In this document: piece by piece, positions 7,642-15,341 of the stretch
How positions within the stretch are numbered: the first letter of the stretch is position 1
How the letters are laid out: every line of letters begins with the position of its first letter
Origin: Clostridia bacterium
GTDB taxonomy: Bacteria; Bacillota; Clostridia; Christensenellales; Pumilibacteraceae
Assembly: GCA_900762945.1 (NCBI GenBank)
Contig: CAAFIN010000225.1
Span: forward strand, 1-17,079
DNA: 17,079 nt
Direction of reading: 5' to 3'
Notes under the pieces: model-generated
What the model saw: only the letters and a program-made list of their open reading frames with translations
Told to the model about the DNA's origin: nothing
The model's database searches: none
Position numbers and translations under genes: made by a program

Positions 7642-9755
7642 TCGCGAAAACCGAAAACTGGGACGAGGGCTTGCCGCTCGGCAACGGCTATACCGGAAGT
7701 ATAGTTTACGGCTCCCGATCCTTGAAAATATCCGTCGACCGCACGGACTTGTGGGACTTGCGCCCTAACGAAATCACGCTCGAGAAAGGCTTCAATTACC
7801 GAAATCTCGTGGAACTCTCGACGAGCGATAATCCCGAGGATCGGAAAGAACGGGATCGGCTGTTCGAGGATATTTTCATGGGTAAGCCGTATCCTTCGAA
7901 GATCACCGCCGGGCATATCGAACTAGACTTCGGCGCGGCGGAAGGGAATATTCGCTATACGCTCGATACCGATACGGCGCTTGCGAGCGTGTACGGCGGC
8001 GACGAAAAACTTGCCGAAATTTTCGTATCGAAAAAAGCGAACGTCGGCGTTATCCGCAATTATAAAAAGTGCGAACTTAGGATTCATATCCCCGCGTATC
8101 TTTCCGGCAAGCCGCAAGGCGGCTCGGGTCTTGACGACAACGCGGCGAATCTGTCGTTCGGCTATCCGAAGGCTACGATAAAACGCGACGGCGAGTACTT
8201 GTGGTACGAGCAAAGCACGCATACCGACTACGCGTTCGGCATAGTCGCGCTTTGCGTGAGGGACGAGATCTATTACGCGCTGGTCACGACCGACGACGAT
8301 CGCGACTATATCGGCTACGGCAAGCGGCTCGTCGGCGCCGCGGCGGGCATCGGATATAACGCGCTTCTTGCCGAGCATAAAAAGGCTTGGCGGGCGTACC
8401 GCAGACTGTCGAAAGTAAAGACGGGCGATAAACTCGTCGACGAAACGTACGAAAAGAGTTGGTATCTGTTCGGGTGCTGTTCGCGAAAGGACGGTTACCC
8501 CATGCCGCTTCAGGGCGTGTGGACTGCGGATAACGACTGCTTGCCGCCGTGGAAAGGCGATTACCACCATGACACGAATACCGAACTTTCGTACTGCGCG
8601 TACCTTAAAGCCAACAGGCTCGACGCGGGCGAAGCGTTTATCGACTACTTGTGGAAGTTAAGACCCGCTTACGAAAAGTTCGCGCGCGAGTTTTTCGGCG
8701 TTGACGGGCTGCTGATACCGTCGTGTTCGACGCTGGACGGCAAGGCGATGGGCGGCTGGGCGCAGTACTCGCTTTCGCCCACGATGACTATCTGGGCGGC
8801 GCAGAGTTTCGACGAGTACTACCTCTATACGGACGACGAAAAATTCCTTCGCCGTCGCGCCTATCCGTTCTTTAAGAGCGTCGGCAAGGCGATAAAATCG
8901 CTTTTGGTCGAGAAAAACGGCAAACTGTATCTGCCGCTGTCGACCTCGCCCGAGATATTCGACAACGAGAAGCGGGCGTACCTTACGCCGAACTCGAACT
9001 TTGACCTCGCGTTGCTCAGATATCTGTTCGTTACGCTGAAAAAGTACGCCGAAACGCTGGGAGAAAACCCGGACGAGTACGCGGAAACGCTTTCGGAACT
9101 CGACGATATAGCAATCGACGACGACGGCGTGGTATTGCTTGACAAAACGCAGAGATTGCCCGAAACGCATCGGCATTTTTCGCACGTAATGTGCCTTTAC
9201 CCGCTTCATCTTATAAACTACGACACCGACGAACACAAGCGTATTTACGAACAGACGATTCTGCACCTCGAAACGCTGGGTACGGGGCTTTGGGTGGGTT
9301 TTTCGTTCGCGATGTCGGCGGCGCTTTACGCACTGGCAAAGAAAGGCAACGCCGCGGGCGAGCGGCTTACGCAGTTCTGCCGCGGATTCGTGGGCGAGAA
9401 CGGCTTTCACTTAAACGGCGACTACAAGCATTACGGCTACACTTGGTTTCACTACCGCCCGTTTACGCTCGAGAGTCTGTTCGGTTTCTGCGACGCGCTC
9501 CACGAAACGCTTCTTCAGGATCATACGGACGAAATCGAGTTGTTTCCCGCGCTTCCCGACAAGTGGAAGACCCGCACGGTCGAGTTCCGCGACCTTCGCG
9601 CGCGCGGCGGGTTGCTCGTTTCGGCAAAGTCCGAAAACGGCGTACTTGCGGCGCTTACGGTCAGGTCGGATAAAGACCGTACCGTCACGATAAACGGCGC
9701 GACTTACGCGCTGAAAAAAGGCAGAAATATACTTATCGGAGGTAAAAATGCTTAA
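7629..9755 (+). CDS. GH95-family alpha-L-fucosidase-like enzyme with altered catalytic residues
   Basis: The start at 7629 gives 708 residues. It overlaps the previous gene by 13 bp and has no strong ribosome site of its own, which suggests translational coupling; the longer in-frame start at 7503 would add an unrelated sequence. The N terminus (GLPLGNGYTGSIVYG) is the GH95 N-domain signature. PLQGVW (293-298), a YHHDTNTE segment (D315, N317), STSPE with E442 and IELFPALPDKW correspond in order to the (alpha/alpha)6-barrel landmarks of GH95. GH95 enzymes invert alpha-1,2-linked L-fucose, or in some members alpha-L-galactose. Relative to the bifidobacterial AfcA residues, the asparagine pair becomes D315/N317, the acid glutamate is kept (E442), and the aspartate of the usual DGNFGG becomes Glu615 in FTLESLFGF. 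No signal peptide is seen, so cleavage would be intracellular. Genes for fucose mutarotase and isomerase follow at once, which supports L-fucose as product. Confidence 0.8.
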   Translation: MAEIIAKTENWDEGLPLGNGYTGSIVYGSRSLKISVDRTDLWDLRPNEITLEKGFNYRNLVELSTSDNPEDRKERDRLFEDIFMGKPYPSKITAGHIELDFGAAEGNIRYTLDTDTALASVYGGDEKLAEIFVSKKANVGVIRNYKKCELRIHIPAYLSGKPQGGSGLDDNAANLSFGYPKATIKRDGEYLWYEQSTHTDYAFGIVALCVRDEIYYALVTTDDDRDYIGYGKRLVGAAAGIGYNALLAEHKKAWRAYRRLSKVKTGDKLVDETYEKSWYLFGCCSRKDGYPMPLQGVWTADNDCLPPWKGDYHHDTNTELSYCAYLKANRLDAGEAFIDYLWKLRPAYEKFAREFFGVDGLLIPSCSTLDGKAMGGWAQYSLSPTMTIWAAQSFDEYYLYTDDEKFLRRRAYPFFKSVGKAIKSLLVEKNGKLYLPLSTSPEIFDNEKRAYLTPNSNFDLALLRYLFVTLKKYAETLGENPDEYAETLSELDDIAIDDDGVVLLDKTQRLPETHRHFSHVMCLYPLHLINYDTDEHKRIYEQTILHLETLGTGLWVGFSFAMSAALYALAKKGNAAGERLTQFCRGFVGENGFHLNGDYKHYGYTWFHYRPFTLESLFGFCDALHETLLQDHTDEIELFPALPDKWKTRTVEFRDLRARGGLLVSAKSENGVLAALTVRSDKDRTVTINGATYALKKGRNILIGGKNA

Positions 9756-10179
9756 AAACATACCTAAAATCGTTTCGCCCGAACTACTGAAAACGCTTGC
9801 GGAAATGGGTCACGGCGACGAAATCGTCATCGCCGACGGCAATTTCCCCGCCGAAACGTTCGGCAAACGCGTGATAAGAGCCGACGGAATAAGCGGCGCG
9901 GAAATGCTCGACGCGGTGTTGACGCTGTTGCCGCTCGACACTTATTCCGACACGAATTTTATTTTAATGAGATTGATGGATTGCGACGAGGGTAAAATTA
10001 ACCCGATTATATGGGAAGAGTATAAAAATGTTGCCGATCGTCACGATAGAAACGTGAGAATAGGGCAAATCGATCGCTTCGAATTCTACGATCGCGCGAA
10101 ATCGGCTTACGCTGTGATCGCTACCGGAGAAGAAGCGGTTTACGCGAATATTATCTTGAAAAAAGGCGTTATTAAATAA
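9748..10179 (+). CDS. fucU: L-fucose mutarotase (RbsD/FucU family)
   Basis: This 143-residue protein is very close in length and sequence pattern to Escherichia coli FucU. It shares the opening SPELLK.LAEMGHGDEI with His22, the VIRADG segment, the FEFYDRAKSAYAVI segment and the terminal YANIILKKGV. The enzyme speeds interconversion of alpha- and beta-L-fucose so that the isomerase receives its preferred anomer. The start is fixed by GGAGGT five bases before ATG and lies 8 bp inside the end of the GH95 gene, so the two are probably translated together. The retaining or inverting glycosidase upstream would release one anomer, which gives FucU a direct job in this operon. Confidence 0.95.
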   Translation: MLKNIPKIVSPELLKTLAEMGHGDEIVIADGNFPAETFGKRVIRADGISGAEMLDAVLTLLPLDTYSDTNFILMRLMDCDEGKINPIIWEEYKNVADRHDRNVRIGQIDRFEFYDRAKSAYAVIATGEEAVYANIILKKGVIK

Positions 10180-10197
10180 CGAAAGGAGCAAAGAATT

Positions 10198-12003
10198 ATG
10201 GCAAAGAGCAGACTTATAGGAGAATATCCGGTAATAGGAATCCGCCCCACGATCGACGGACGACGCGGGAAAATCAAGGTTCGCGAGAGTCTCGAGGATC
10301 AGACCATGAATATGGCGAAAGCCGCGGCGAAACTTATCGAGGACAACGTGTACTACTCGAACGGCGAACACGCGAAAGTCATAATCGCGGACACGACGAT
10401 CGGCAGAGTAGCGGAAGCGGCGGCTTGCGCGGACAAGTTCAAAAAAGCGGGCGTGGACATCACGCTCACCGTCACGCCGTGCTGGTGTTACGGCGCGGAA
10501 ACCATGGACATGGACCCCATGACGATCAAAGCGGTTTGGGGCTTTAACGGCACGGAACGCCCGGGAGCGGTGTACCTTGCGTCCGTTCTCGCCACCCACG
10601 CGCAAAAAGGCTTGCCCGCGTTCGGCATCTACGGTCACGAAGTGCAGGAAGCGGACGATACTACTATCCCCGCGGACGTCGGCGAGAAGATTTTGCGTTT
10701 CGCGCGCGCGGCTGTCGCGGTCGCAACCATGCGCGGCAAGTCGTATCTGCAGATCGGCTCGGTCACCATGGGCATAGGCGGTTCGATCATCAGCCCCGAG
10801 TTTTTCGAGGAATATCTCGGTATGCGCGTAGAATCCGTGGACGAAGTGGAGATTATCCGCAGAATGGCCGAGGGGATCTACGACGAGAACGAGTATAAAA
10901 AAGCCTTGAAGTGGATTAAAGAGAAATGCCGTCCGGACTTCGACAAGAACCCGAAAGGAATGCAGAAAACGCCCGCCGAGAAAGAAAAGGATTGGGAGTT
11001 CACGGCAAAGACGGCGTGCATCATAAAGGATCTGTTCAACGGGAACAAGAACTTGCCCGAGGGCAGAGAAGAGGAAGCGGTCGGACACAACGCGATCGTC
11101 GGAGGCTTTCAGGGACAACGCCAGTGGACGGATTTTTACCCGAACTGCGACTTCCCGGAGAGTATATTGAATTCGTCGTTCGACTGGAACGGAGCGAGAG
11201 AACCGTATATACTCGGCACGGAGAACGACACGCTGAACGCAGCGAGTATGCTGTTTATGAAACTGCTTACCGGCAGAGCGCAGATGTTCGCGGACGTCAG
11301 AACGTACTGGTCGGGCGAAGCGGTCAAGCGCGTAACCGGCTACGAGATCGAGAGCAAAGCGAAGGAAGCGGACGGGTTTATTCACCTTATAAATTCGGGC
11401 GCGTGTTGCGTGGACGCTTGCGGCGAGGTCAAAGACGAGAACGGATTGCCGACTATGAAAAAGTGGTGGGAAGTCACGGACAAGGATATAAATACCATGA
11501 TGAACGCCACGACCTGGCCTTACGCGGATTTAGGATACTTCCGCGGCGGCGGTTATTCCAGTCGTTTCGTAACTCGTGCGGAAATGCCGGCGACGATGAT
11601 AAGGCTTAACCTTATAAAGGGTTTGGGTCCGGTATTGCAGATAGTCGAGGGTTGGACGGTTAAACTTCCCGACGAAGTGACGGATAAACTGTGGAAGAGA
11701 ACGGACTATACGTGGCCATGCACGTGGTTTACGCCGAGAGTGACCGGCAAGGGCGCGTTCAAGTCGGCTTACGACGTAATGAACAACTGGGGAGCGAACC
11801 ACGGAGCGATTTCCTACGGGCATATAGGCGCGGATTTAATCACGATGTGTTCGATGCTGCGAATACCGGTGTGTATGCACAACGTGGACGAAGAGGATAT
11901 TTACCGACCGGCGGCATGGAACGCGTTCGGAATGGACAAAGAGGGTCAGGACTACCGCGCCTGCGCCGCATACGGACCTATGTATAAGAATATAAGAGGA
12001 TAA
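10198..12003 (+). CDS. fucI: L-fucose isomerase
   Basis: This 601-residue protein matches the length of FucI (about 590 residues). It converts L-fucose to L-fuculose with a Mn2+ centre in the cytoplasm. The metal ligands are visible: Glu342 in TENDTLNA, Asp366 in ADVRTYWSG and His535 in GANHGAISYGHIG; the Glu-Asp spacing of 24 equals that of the E. coli ligands E337 and D361. Further family landmarks are TVTPCWCYG, GFNGTERPGAVYLAS and VGGFQGQRQWTD. The start has GAAAGGAG upstream and follows fucU by 18 bp. It is the last gene before a strong terminator. Fuculokinase and fuculose-phosphate aldolase are not in the window. D-arabinose can also be a substrate of this family. Confidence 0.97.
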   Translation: MAKSRLIGEYPVIGIRPTIDGRRGKIKVRESLEDQTMNMAKAAAKLIEDNVYYSNGEHAKVIIADTTIGRVAEAAACADKFKKAGVDITLTVTPCWCYGAETMDMDPMTIKAVWGFNGTERPGAVYLASVLATHAQKGLPAFGIYGHEVQEADDTTIPADVGEKILRFARAAVAVATMRGKSYLQIGSVTMGIGGSIISPEFFEEYLGMRVESVDEVEIIRRMAEGIYDENEYKKALKWIKEKCRPDFDKNPKGMQKTPAEKEKDWEFTAKTACIIKDLFNGNKNLPEGREEEAVGHNAIVGGFQGQRQWTDFYPNCDFPESILNSSFDWNGAREPYILGTENDTLNAASMLFMKLLTGRAQMFADVRTYWSGEAVKRVTGYEIESKAKEADGFIHLINSGACCVDACGEVKDENGLPTMKKWWEVTDKDINTMMNATTWPYADLGYFRGGGYSSRFVTRAEMPATMIRLNLIKGLGPVLQIVEGWTVKLPDEVTDKLWKRTDYTWPCTWFTPRVTGKGAFKSAYDVMNNWGANHGAISYGHIGADLITMCSMLRIPVCMHNVDEEDIYRPAAWNAFGMDKEGQDYRACAAYGPMYKNIRG

Positions 12004-12031
12004 TTGACCGCTTAGTGCGGGAAATTACACG

Positions 12032-12068
12032 AAACGAGCGAACGCAAAACCCGCGTTCGCTCGTTTTT
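12032..12068 (+). terminator. Rho-independent terminator of the fucosyl-glycan operon
   Basis: A perfect 14-bp stem pairs 12032-12045 with 12053-12066 around a 7-nt loop and runs into TTTTT. It lies 29 bp after the fucI stop codon and marks the operon end. Confidence 0.95.
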
Positions 12069-12201
12069 CCCGAAAGGCGATATGTGACGGAAAACGCGCG
12101 TTATTGCTTAAATCGACAACGGAACGCAGTACTTTCGGGTTGCGCGATTCAGTCGCGAAGCAGTCTAAGAGAGCGCGGACTTTCGATATCTTACTTAATA
12201 A

Positions 12202-12230
12202 TTGACAAACGAGCAAACTATTGCTATAAT
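12202..12230 (+). promoter_or_regulatory. Perfect consensus sigma-70/sigma-A promoter for the beta-helix gene
   Basis: TTGACA at 12202-12207 and TATAAT at 12225-12230 are separated by exactly 17 bp. The predicted transcript would start near 12237, about 50 bases before the ATG at 12288. No obvious operator palindrome overlaps it, so strong, possibly constitutive, expression is inferred. Confidence 0.9.
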
Positions 12231-12287
12231 TCAAACAAACTCAATCATACAGCGCGATTACTACGGACGGCGAAAAAGGAGAAGATT

Positions 12288-13526
12288 ATGAACAAAGCGA
12301 GTTTTGTTTATATAGCGGCGGCGAACGGCACCGAGGAGAGCCGGGCTTCGGCGGATTACGTTTGCGGCGGCGCGCACGACGAGCGCACGATCGTAAAAGC
12401 GTTTGTCGAGTGCGCGGAAAAGAACAAAAATATTTATTTTTACAACGGCGTCTATAATATCGACGGCTTTACCGACTTCGGCGACGGCGGTCCGCTCGCG
12501 GCTGTGGTTTTCCCGCGCGTTCATCGCGAAATAGCCGTTATCGGACAAAATCACGAGTACGGTTTTCAGCGTTCGTTCCACAGCGGCGTGGTGTTCTACG
12601 TAACGGCGCAGGCGCTCGAGGGGATAAACGGCGAAGCGTCGGTCATGCGCGGCGCGTGGACGGAAGCCGGCATACAGAACGGTTCGTCGCTGCGGCTTGA
12701 AAATCTCGCCGTCGTGCTTGCGAATAACTCCCGCGCCGTGCGTTGTATCGACCTGAGGAGAACGGACAGGGTTGAGGTGAAAAACGTCACTATGATTTCC
12801 TACGGCGACGCGCTCGAAAACGGCGGCGTCGGACTGGATATTACGCCCGACGTGCCGGGCAAAGGCTGCATAGGGCTTACCATGACCGACGGCAGCAACT
12901 ACAATTACAGCAATTATACCAACGTACACGCCTACGGTTTCGACGAGGGCATACAGGTCGGCGGCGAACACGTCGTGTGCGTAAACTGCGGATCTACGAT
13001 CGGAAGGTACGGATTCACGTTCGGCAATTACGAATTAAGGTGCGGCTCGAACCACCCGATCACGCTGATTAACTGTCTTGACGAGCGCAATATCAATCTG
13101 CCGTACTTCGGCAAATGGTGCGGAGACGGCGCGCCCGACGGCAACGGTCGGCTCGTGGGCGAACAGGAAGTCACGTTTATCGGCTTTAATATCGAACGCA
13201 CCGCGGCGCACACGCCCGGCGGCACGCTCGGCGACCTTATGCGCGAGGAGATACCGGGCAAGTGGAAGGGCAATATCGATTTTACCGCCCAGACCGCCTG
13301 GAACAGCGTCAATTCTTCGGACTTCAAACTGTGGGAAAGCGACGGCTCGGGCAGCGGTATAAAGACGCGCAACAACTGTCACAAGACCGTTTGCGGCACT
13401 AAAGAGCGCCTGTCTTACTATCCGATGCTCGGGCAGCAGATTTACGATACCGACCTTAATAAAATGCTGGTTTGTATCGATCCCGACCGCAAAAAATGGG
13501 TGGACTACGATGGAAACGAGGTCTGA
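12288..13526 (+). CDS. Right-handed beta-helix (pectate-lyase-like/tailspike-like) protein
   Basis: The start at 12288 (412 residues) is chosen because AAAAAGGAGA precedes it and it lies downstream of the promoter; the longer in-frame opening from 12015 runs through the terminator and promoter and is not real. No signal peptide is present. The protein opens with a segment like those of pectate-lyase-3-type proteins (DERTIVKAFVECAEKNKNIYFYNGVYNI) in which a sugar-lyase-like beta-helix begins, then shows strand repeats such as LRLENLAVVL and VEVKNVTMIS, and EGIQVGGEHVVCVNCGST. The C-terminal IYDTDLNKMLVCIDP...WVDYDG resembles the closing segment of phage tail-fibre/tailspike proteins, where a chaperone-like or trimer end is common. 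It is monocistronic, unlike the beta-helix gene at 4154. Substrate and catalytic residues cannot be assigned; it may be a lyase, a glycosidase or a non-catalytic glycan-binding protein. Confidence 0.72.
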   Translation: MNKASFVYIAAANGTEESRASADYVCGGAHDERTIVKAFVECAEKNKNIYFYNGVYNIDGFTDFGDGGPLAAVVFPRVHREIAVIGQNHEYGFQRSFHSGVVFYVTAQALEGINGEASVMRGAWTEAGIQNGSSLRLENLAVVLANNSRAVRCIDLRRTDRVEVKNVTMISYGDALENGGVGLDITPDVPGKGCIGLTMTDGSNYNYSNYTNVHAYGFDEGIQVGGEHVVCVNCGSTIGRYGFTFGNYELRCGSNHPITLINCLDERNINLPYFGKWCGDGAPDGNGRLVGEQEVTFIGFNIERTAAHTPGGTLGDLMREEIPGKWKGNIDFTAQTAWNSVNSSDFKLWESDGSGSGIKTRNNCHKTVCGTKERLSYYPMLGQQIYDTDLNKMLVCIDPDRKKWVDYDGNEV

Positions 13527-13709
13527 TTATGTACGAAAGATTTTATCGGTGCTGCCGAAAGCGAGCATACGTCATCTTCTGCCGCATTTAAGTTTTCGGT
13601 AGGCTTTGCGCAAAATATCGGCATTGCGCCTTTGCCGCCGCCGTCAAAGTACTGAAAGGCGAATGAAGAAAAGGATAATTACGATTCTCATAGTATGGGA
13701 TTTTACGCG

Positions 13710-13748
13710 AAAAGGTCGCTATCCGAACAGAACAGTGACCTTTTTAAT
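13710..13748. terminator. Hairpin terminator shared by convergent genes
   Basis: Bases 13710-13720 pair with 13734-13744 (one G-T wobble), with a 13-nt loop. The plus side runs into TTTTT AATATTTTTT, and the minus side begins in a TTTT run from the same stem, so it can serve both the plus-strand beta-helix gene and the minus-strand GH30 gene ending at 13769. Confidence 0.8.
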
Positions 13749-13768
13749 ATTTTTTCGTGTGTCGGCGT

Positions 13769-15133
13769 TTACTTTTCGATAACGAGGGTGTTGAGGGTGT
13801 TTTCGCCGAGGTCGAGTTCGAAAAGCGCGGTTTCGATAAGGACTTTCACGCGTTTCGCGCCGCCGCGGTTGTAGACGACCGCCGCCACGCTTCCGTCGGG
13901 ATTGAGGGCGGCGGTGACTTCCGCGTCGCGCCAGGGCTGAGAATAGCCGATTATGCGCGCGTGCTTACGGATAAACTTCGAGAAGTGACCGATCGCATAG
14001 AACGACGGGCGGAAAATAACCTTGCCGTTTTCCACGATCACGGGCGCGTCAGCCATCATGGGGCGGTTATCGCGGAAGTGAGACGGACCGCGTTCGCCGT
14101 CGAGGGCGAGGTTCCAGTCGCAGAACGCGTTCGCGCCGCCGTTGAGGTCGCCGATAATATCGTGAGCGTAGGCGTCGAGGACTTTGCCGTCGTATTCGGC
14201 TACCGGGCGGCTTTTGCGCATCGCCACGCAAGCCTCGCTGATAATAATATCCTTGTCGGGAAAGCGCTCGCGGGTCATCCTGAGTTCGTCGAAATAGTCG
14301 CCCGAGTACCAGTGGCACGCCACGCCGTCGATTGCGGACGAAGCGCCGAACGCATACGAAGCGCGGGAGAAAACGCGCTCGCGGCAATGATCGAAAACGT
14401 AGATTTTCACGCCCAGCGGCTTGATTTCGCGTGCAAGATAATTTGCGGCGAGGTCGAGTTCTTCCTCTTTTTCGTACAGGCACGATTCCCATACCTGCGC
14501 GTGGCGCAGCTCGTTCTGCACGGTGACGGCGAAAATTTTCACGCCCCTGTCGGCATAAGCGCGGATAAACGCCGCGACGTACTTCGCCCACAGCGCGTAA
14601 TATTCGCGCTTTAACTTGCCGCCTTGCCACTCGCCGTTGGTTTTAAGGTGCGGTGGCGGCGACCACGGCGAAGCGAACAGAGTAATATCGGGCGTTTTCC
14701 CGAGCGCGGCTTTGAGAAAGGGCAGAGTGTACTCTTCGTCGCGGGCGACGGAAAAGTCTTTGAGATCGGTAGCGCCGTTCGGGATATACGAGTACGCCGA
14801 CAGAGAAAAATCGCAACTGCCGATACTCACTCGCCCGTAGTTATAGCCGATGCCGTCCTTGCCGAAATACGCTTCGATTATCTCGTCGCGAACGGCGGCT
14901 GGAGCGGTCGCCCAGACGTACGCCGCGGACTCGGTGAATGCGCCGCCGAAACCGTGGATTTTCTGGCGGACGACAGAGGGGTAAAGACGTATCGTGTCCG
15001 CTTCCACGTCGCCGGGGTGAAAGCCGTGGCTGTCGGCGACGGGCAGAACGTCGAGGTATTCTTTCGCCGCAACGACGGCGGTCTTTGCGAGTTTAAGTTC
15101 CGCGTTGTCGGTGGTAAAAACGCTTAGTTTCAT
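13769..15133 (-). CDS. GH30-family glycosidase (glucosylceramidase/beta-1,6-glucanase type)
   Basis: This 454-residue protein has AAGGAG ten bases before its ATG and no signal peptide. GH30 enzymes are retaining beta-glycosidases with a TIM barrel plus a beta-side domain. Family motifs appear in order: GFGGAFTESAA (61-71), SPWSPPPHLKTNG (155-167), VTVQNE with acid/base Glu208, QVWESC (213-218), the DHCRER region (248-253), HWYSGDYFDEL and IIISEAC with nucleophile Glu300. The C-terminal part (AVVYNRGG...) is the usual beta domain. GH30 members include glucosylceramidase, beta-1,6-glucanase, beta-xylosidase and others; the motifs fit the glucosylceramidase-like branch, but the substrate is not decided by them. 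Missing secretion signal suggests action on an imported oligosaccharide. It is transcribed alone from its own promoter, after a terminator that follows the AraC gene. Confidence 0.9.
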   Translation of the reverse strand: MKLSVFTTDNAELKLAKTAVVAAKEYLDVLPVADSHGFHPGDVEADTIRLYPSVVRQKIHGFGGAFTESAAYVWATAPAAVRDEIIEAYFGKDGIGYNYGRVSIGSCDFSLSAYSYIPNGATDLKDFSVARDEEYTLPFLKAALGKTPDITLFASPWSPPPHLKTNGEWQGGKLKREYYALWAKYVAAFIRAYADRGVKIFAVTVQNELRHAQVWESCLYEKEEELDLAANYLAREIKPLGVKIYVFDHCRERVFSRASYAFGASSAIDGVACHWYSGDYFDELRMTRERFPDKDIIISEACVAMRKSRPVAEYDGKVLDAYAHDIIGDLNGGANAFCDWNLALDGERGPSHFRDNRPMMADAPVIVENGKVIFRPSFYAIGHFSKFIRKHARIIGYSQPWRDAEVTAALNPDGSVAAVVYNRGGAKRVKVLIETALFELDLGENTLNTLVIEK

Positions 15134-15182
15134 TATATTTTCTCCTTATCGGCGGCAAAACGCCGCGGGATATTCTGTTCGG

Positions 15183-15211
15183 ATTGTATCGCCGTCCGCG
15201 CCGTTAGTCAA
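15183..15211 (-). promoter_or_regulatory. Promoter of the GH30 gene
   Basis: On the minus strand TTGACT (15211-15206) and TACAAT (15188-15183) are separated by 17 bp. The predicted start is about 43 bases before the GH30 ATG. The leader contains a 5-bp hairpin (15152-15156 with 15162-15166) just ahead of the ribosome binding site. The -35 box overlaps the T-tract end of the preceding AraC terminator. Confidence 0.85.
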
Positions 15212-15273
15212 GAAAAACCCCGCCGTAAGTCCGAAATAATCGGAATATTAAGAAACATAATCGTTCGGCGGAG
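15211..15273 (-). terminator. Probable terminator of the AraC-family gene
   Basis: On the minus strand 15273-15266 pairs with 15225-15218 (8 bp, one wobble) around a long loop that contains a smaller 5-bp hairpin, and the stem runs into TTTTTCTT. The long loop makes it less certain than a simple hairpin. It separates the AraC gene from the GH30 promoter. Confidence 0.6.
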
Positions 15274-15341
15274 CGTATGTAATTGCACGATACGGTGCGG
15301 CTGATGAGTACGCGGTGCGTATATAGTTATCGCAAGTGCGG

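Noticed and set aside
9964..11385. Long minus-strand open frame opposite fucU and fucI
   Set aside because: It is antisense to two clearly recognised enzymes, its product is arginine-rich and low in identifiable motifs, and it reflects the codon bias of the real genes.
12143..12157. Small hairpin (5-bp stem) between the fucI terminator and the next promoter
   Set aside because: It is short, lies upstream of the promoter so would not be in a leader, and has no T-tract.
12015..12287. N-terminal extension of the beta-helix protein from an upstream start
   Set aside because: It would translate through the fucI terminator hairpin and the consensus promoter; the ATG at 12288 has a good ribosome site and a family-like N terminus.
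13663..13782. 39-codon ORF beginning MKKRIITILIV in the convergent intergenic region
   Set aside because: It runs through the terminator hairpin and into the end of the GH30 gene, and has only a weak ribosome site.
13757..14614. Plus-strand open frame opposite the GH30 gene
   Set aside because: It mirrors the GH30 coding sequence, which carries intact catalytic motifs; the predicted protein looks like a shadow frame.
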